Shown here: piece after piece, positions 6,298-7,424 of the stretch
How the letters are laid out: each line of letters begins with the position of its first letter
Position numbering within the stretch: the stretch's first letter is position 1
NCBI GenBank assembly: GCA_013817135.1
Contig: JACDDF010000092.1
Span: forward strand, 1-7,424
Direction of reading: 5' to 3'
DNA length: 7,424 nucleotides
Source: Nitrospirales bacterium
Lineage (GTDB): Bacteria > Nitrospirota > Nitrospiria > Nitrospirales > UBA8639
Notes under the pieces: model-generated
The model's input: only the letters and a program-made list of their open reading frames with translations
Database searches by the model: none
What the model was told of the DNA's origin: nothing
Position numbers and translations under genes: made by a program

Positions 6298-6828
6298 TCA
6301 TTTCTGTATTCTCAATTGATTATTCACCCGCCTGGCACCTGCCTCATAGGCATTATCAACCGCTGCCGCCATTTCCGATTTATCCTCAACGGTTCCCTGC
6401 AGCGTCACCACTCCTTGATGGGCATTCACGCGAATAGGATCCTCATCGACAAATGGACTCCAGGAAAGTTCCGACCGAACCGCCTTTGCCAACTCTTGAT
6501 CACTCATCTCTGCCCACGGTCGATCGTCCCGGTTTCTGTCATCAGTCCTGTGACCGGCCGACCGGTCTCGTCTGAGGTTCTCCTGATCTCGCATCGTATC
6601 CCCATCTCCAAATTGATCCGTGTAATAACGCCGATCATCGGAATATTGATCAATAGGGACATCGTTTTTTCCCGAACGAGAACCGGCCCCTCCTCTTTGT
6701 GATGTATCGTGTCGGTTTCGATACTCGTCGGAATCATGGGAAGATCCGGCCTGCGACACAAATGGTAGGCCCAGGCACAGGATCATAACCGCAGGTCCGA
6801 TTGTGATAACTTTACGTGATACATGCAT
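6298..6828 (-). CDS. Secreted BON-domain protein with Arg/Asp-rich linker
   Basis: This 176-residue protein has three parts. Residues 1-27 are a Sec signal peptide: basic start (SRK), hydrophobic core (VMILCLGLPFV) and a cleavage motif SQA before Gly28. Residues about 28-106 are a low-complexity, probably disordered linker rich in Asp, Arg, Ser and Gly. Residues about 109-175 are one BON domain: helix SDQELAKAVRSEL, strand PIRVNAHQGVVTLQGTV with the conserved Gly-Val-Val-x-Leu-x-Gly core, helix EMAAAVDNAYEAGA and the closing strand RRVNNQLRI. BON domains occur in OsmY-type and other envelope proteins and are thought to bind membrane surfaces or ligands, so a periplasmic envelope-stress role is likely. 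SD AAGGAG sits 6 bases before ATG 6828. It is the first gene of a probable operon with the 26-residue membrane protein. Most OsmY proteins have two BON domains; this one has one. Confidence 0.9.
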   Translation of the reverse strand: MHVSRKVITIGPAVMILCLGLPFVSQAGSSHDSDEYRNRHDTSQRGGAGSRSGKNDVPIDQYSDDRRYYTDQFGDGDTMRDQENLRRDRSAGHRTDDRNRDDRPWAEMSDQELAKAVRSELSWSPFVDEDPIRVNAHQGVVTLQGTVEDKSEMAAAVDNAYEAGARRVNNQLRIQK

Positions 6829-6904
6829 AATGGTCTCCTTACAATTAAAGTTACTGCCAATGTTTTATGTCTTAGGTTACCTTGCCATCCTGCGGACTGT
6901 GAAT

Positions 6905-6963
6905 GGACAAGTTGTTGACTGAAAATCGCTAACTCGTCTAATCGCGAGATTGTCCGTTGACTG
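6905..6963. promoter_or_regulatory. Cluster of short repeats upstream of the BON gene
   Basis: In 59 bases, GTTGACTG occurs twice in direct orientation (6914-6921 and 6956-6963, 42 bases apart, about four helical turns), AATCGC twice (6924-6929 and 6940-6945, 16 bases apart), and GGACAA (6905-6910) mirrors TTGTCC (6950-6955). The cluster is 77-135 bases upstream of the BON start, suitable for an activator or repressor. Short repeats can arise by chance. Confidence 0.3.
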
Positions 6964-7039
6964 GGCATTTTCCTCTCTATGCGACAAATGCAATGGAATA
7001 GAGGGTGTGATGGTCGCACCAGCTTGGGCTTGCCACATT

Positions 7040-7369
7040 CTAGAATCCTTCCGGACGATTTTGATTCACCCGCAAACGCAATCGCCATTGAGGAGGTGCA
7101 TCCGGGTCCCGTGTATAGTGCCCGTGATCCTCTCCAATCTGCACCGCTCTCAACGGAATGGTGATTTGTTCTTTCATATGTGGGAAGGCTTCTTGAAATA
7201 ATAAATACACCACGTTTTCCGTACACCCGAACACTTCAGCATTCAAACCTGTCACATCTTTAAAGTCCACCGTGATCCGCTCTGCAGGATTAACCCATGG
7301 CGCAATCAATTTTGCTTTCTCTTGATTGGTCATCACATCCTTTTTCTCATGATCCGGATTTCTTCCCAT
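7040..7369 (-). CDS. Unrecognised 109-residue protein
   Basis: The product is soluble and mixed in composition, with no signal peptide or membrane span. A basic, His-containing N-terminus (residues 1-13) leads into alternating hydrophobic segments (ITVDF, AEVFG, NVVYLLF, ITIPLRAVQIG) that suggest a small beta-rich fold, then a Pro/Arg-rich tail (APPQWRLRLRVNQNRPEGF). The middle (TVDFKDVTGLNAEVF) and the strand before RAVQIG could form a small barrel, but I cannot assign a family. The ATG at 7369 has GGAGG 7 bases upstream. A second in-frame ATG at 7333 (Met13) has AAAGGA close by and is an alternative start. The stop TAG lies in the perfect palindrome ATTCTAGAAT (7037-7046). It is on the same strand as the BON gene, 211 bases upstream of it, with a repeat cluster between, so separate transcription is more likely. 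Confidence 0.72.
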   Translation of the reverse strand: MGRNPDHEKKDVMTNQEKAKLIAPWVNPAERITVDFKDVTGLNAEVFGCTENVVYLLFQEAFPHMKEQITIPLRAVQIGEDHGHYTRDPDAPPQWRLRLRVNQNRPEGF

Positions 7370-7424
7370 GGCCTTGCCTCCATATTTGCGCCGGAATGGT
7401 CAATGAAGGCGATGAACCATATTG

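Noticed and set aside
6316..6702. Plus-strand open frame of 128 codons opposite the BON gene
   Set aside because: It is a shadow of the BON coding sequence; the minus-strand product has a signal peptide, BON domain and good SD.
6783..7226. Minus-strand open frame of 147 codons
   Set aside because: It overlaps both the 109-residue gene and the 5' end of the BON gene in a different frame, has no SD and no recognisable protein features.
1..7424. CRISPR array, tRNA, rRNA, transposase or integrase
   Set aside because: I looked for regularly spaced repeats, cloverleaf-type arms, rRNA-like blocks and mobile-element proteins and found none.

Overview
The window looks like chromosomal DNA of a free-living Gram-negative bacterium with a moderate G+C content. 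A Sec-type signal peptide ahead of a BON domain points to a periplasm, and the density of phosphorelay genes suggests an environmental organism. Shine-Dalgarno (SD) motifs (AAGGAGG, AAGGAG, GGAGG) precede several of the genes. The overall flavour reminds me of Nitrospirota, but nothing here proves the lineage.

Layout. Bases 1-3380 (minus) hold the first 1126 codons of a very large multi-sensor histidine kinase that runs off the left edge. Its order is PAS, GAF, HisKA, HATPase, receiver, PAS, PAS, then a second kinase core of the HisKA_3 (NarL-partner) class whose ATPase domain lies outside the window. Divergent from it, after about 357 bases of control region, is a plus-strand gene (3738-4664) with a sigma-region-4-like helix-turn-helix. 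It starts at TTG behind a perfect SD and overlaps the stop of a possible 14-codon leader peptide. All remaining genes are on the minus strand: a stand-alone receiver protein (4779-5171), a small membrane-anchored protein of unknown function (5338-5787), a 26-residue single-span membrane protein (6179-6259), a secreted BON-domain protein (6298-6828) and an unrecognised 109-residue protein (7040-7369).

How they may work together. The kinase, the HTH protein and the lone receiver together suggest a signalling locus. A lone receiver is a natural partner for hybrid kinases, and the divergent HTH protein could control the region or be controlled with it. Both links are inference from position. The BON protein and the 26-residue membrane protein form a convincing two-gene envelope operon: same strand, 38-base gap, SDs on both, and a good intrinsic terminator just after the second.

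The long non-coding stretch 5788-6178 contains a 9-bp perfect inverted repeat and other dyads that no gene explains. No tRNA, rRNA, CRISPR array, transposase or integrase was seen. The most unusual items are the two-core kinase, the overlapping leader ORF, the tiny membrane protein and the inverted-repeat region.
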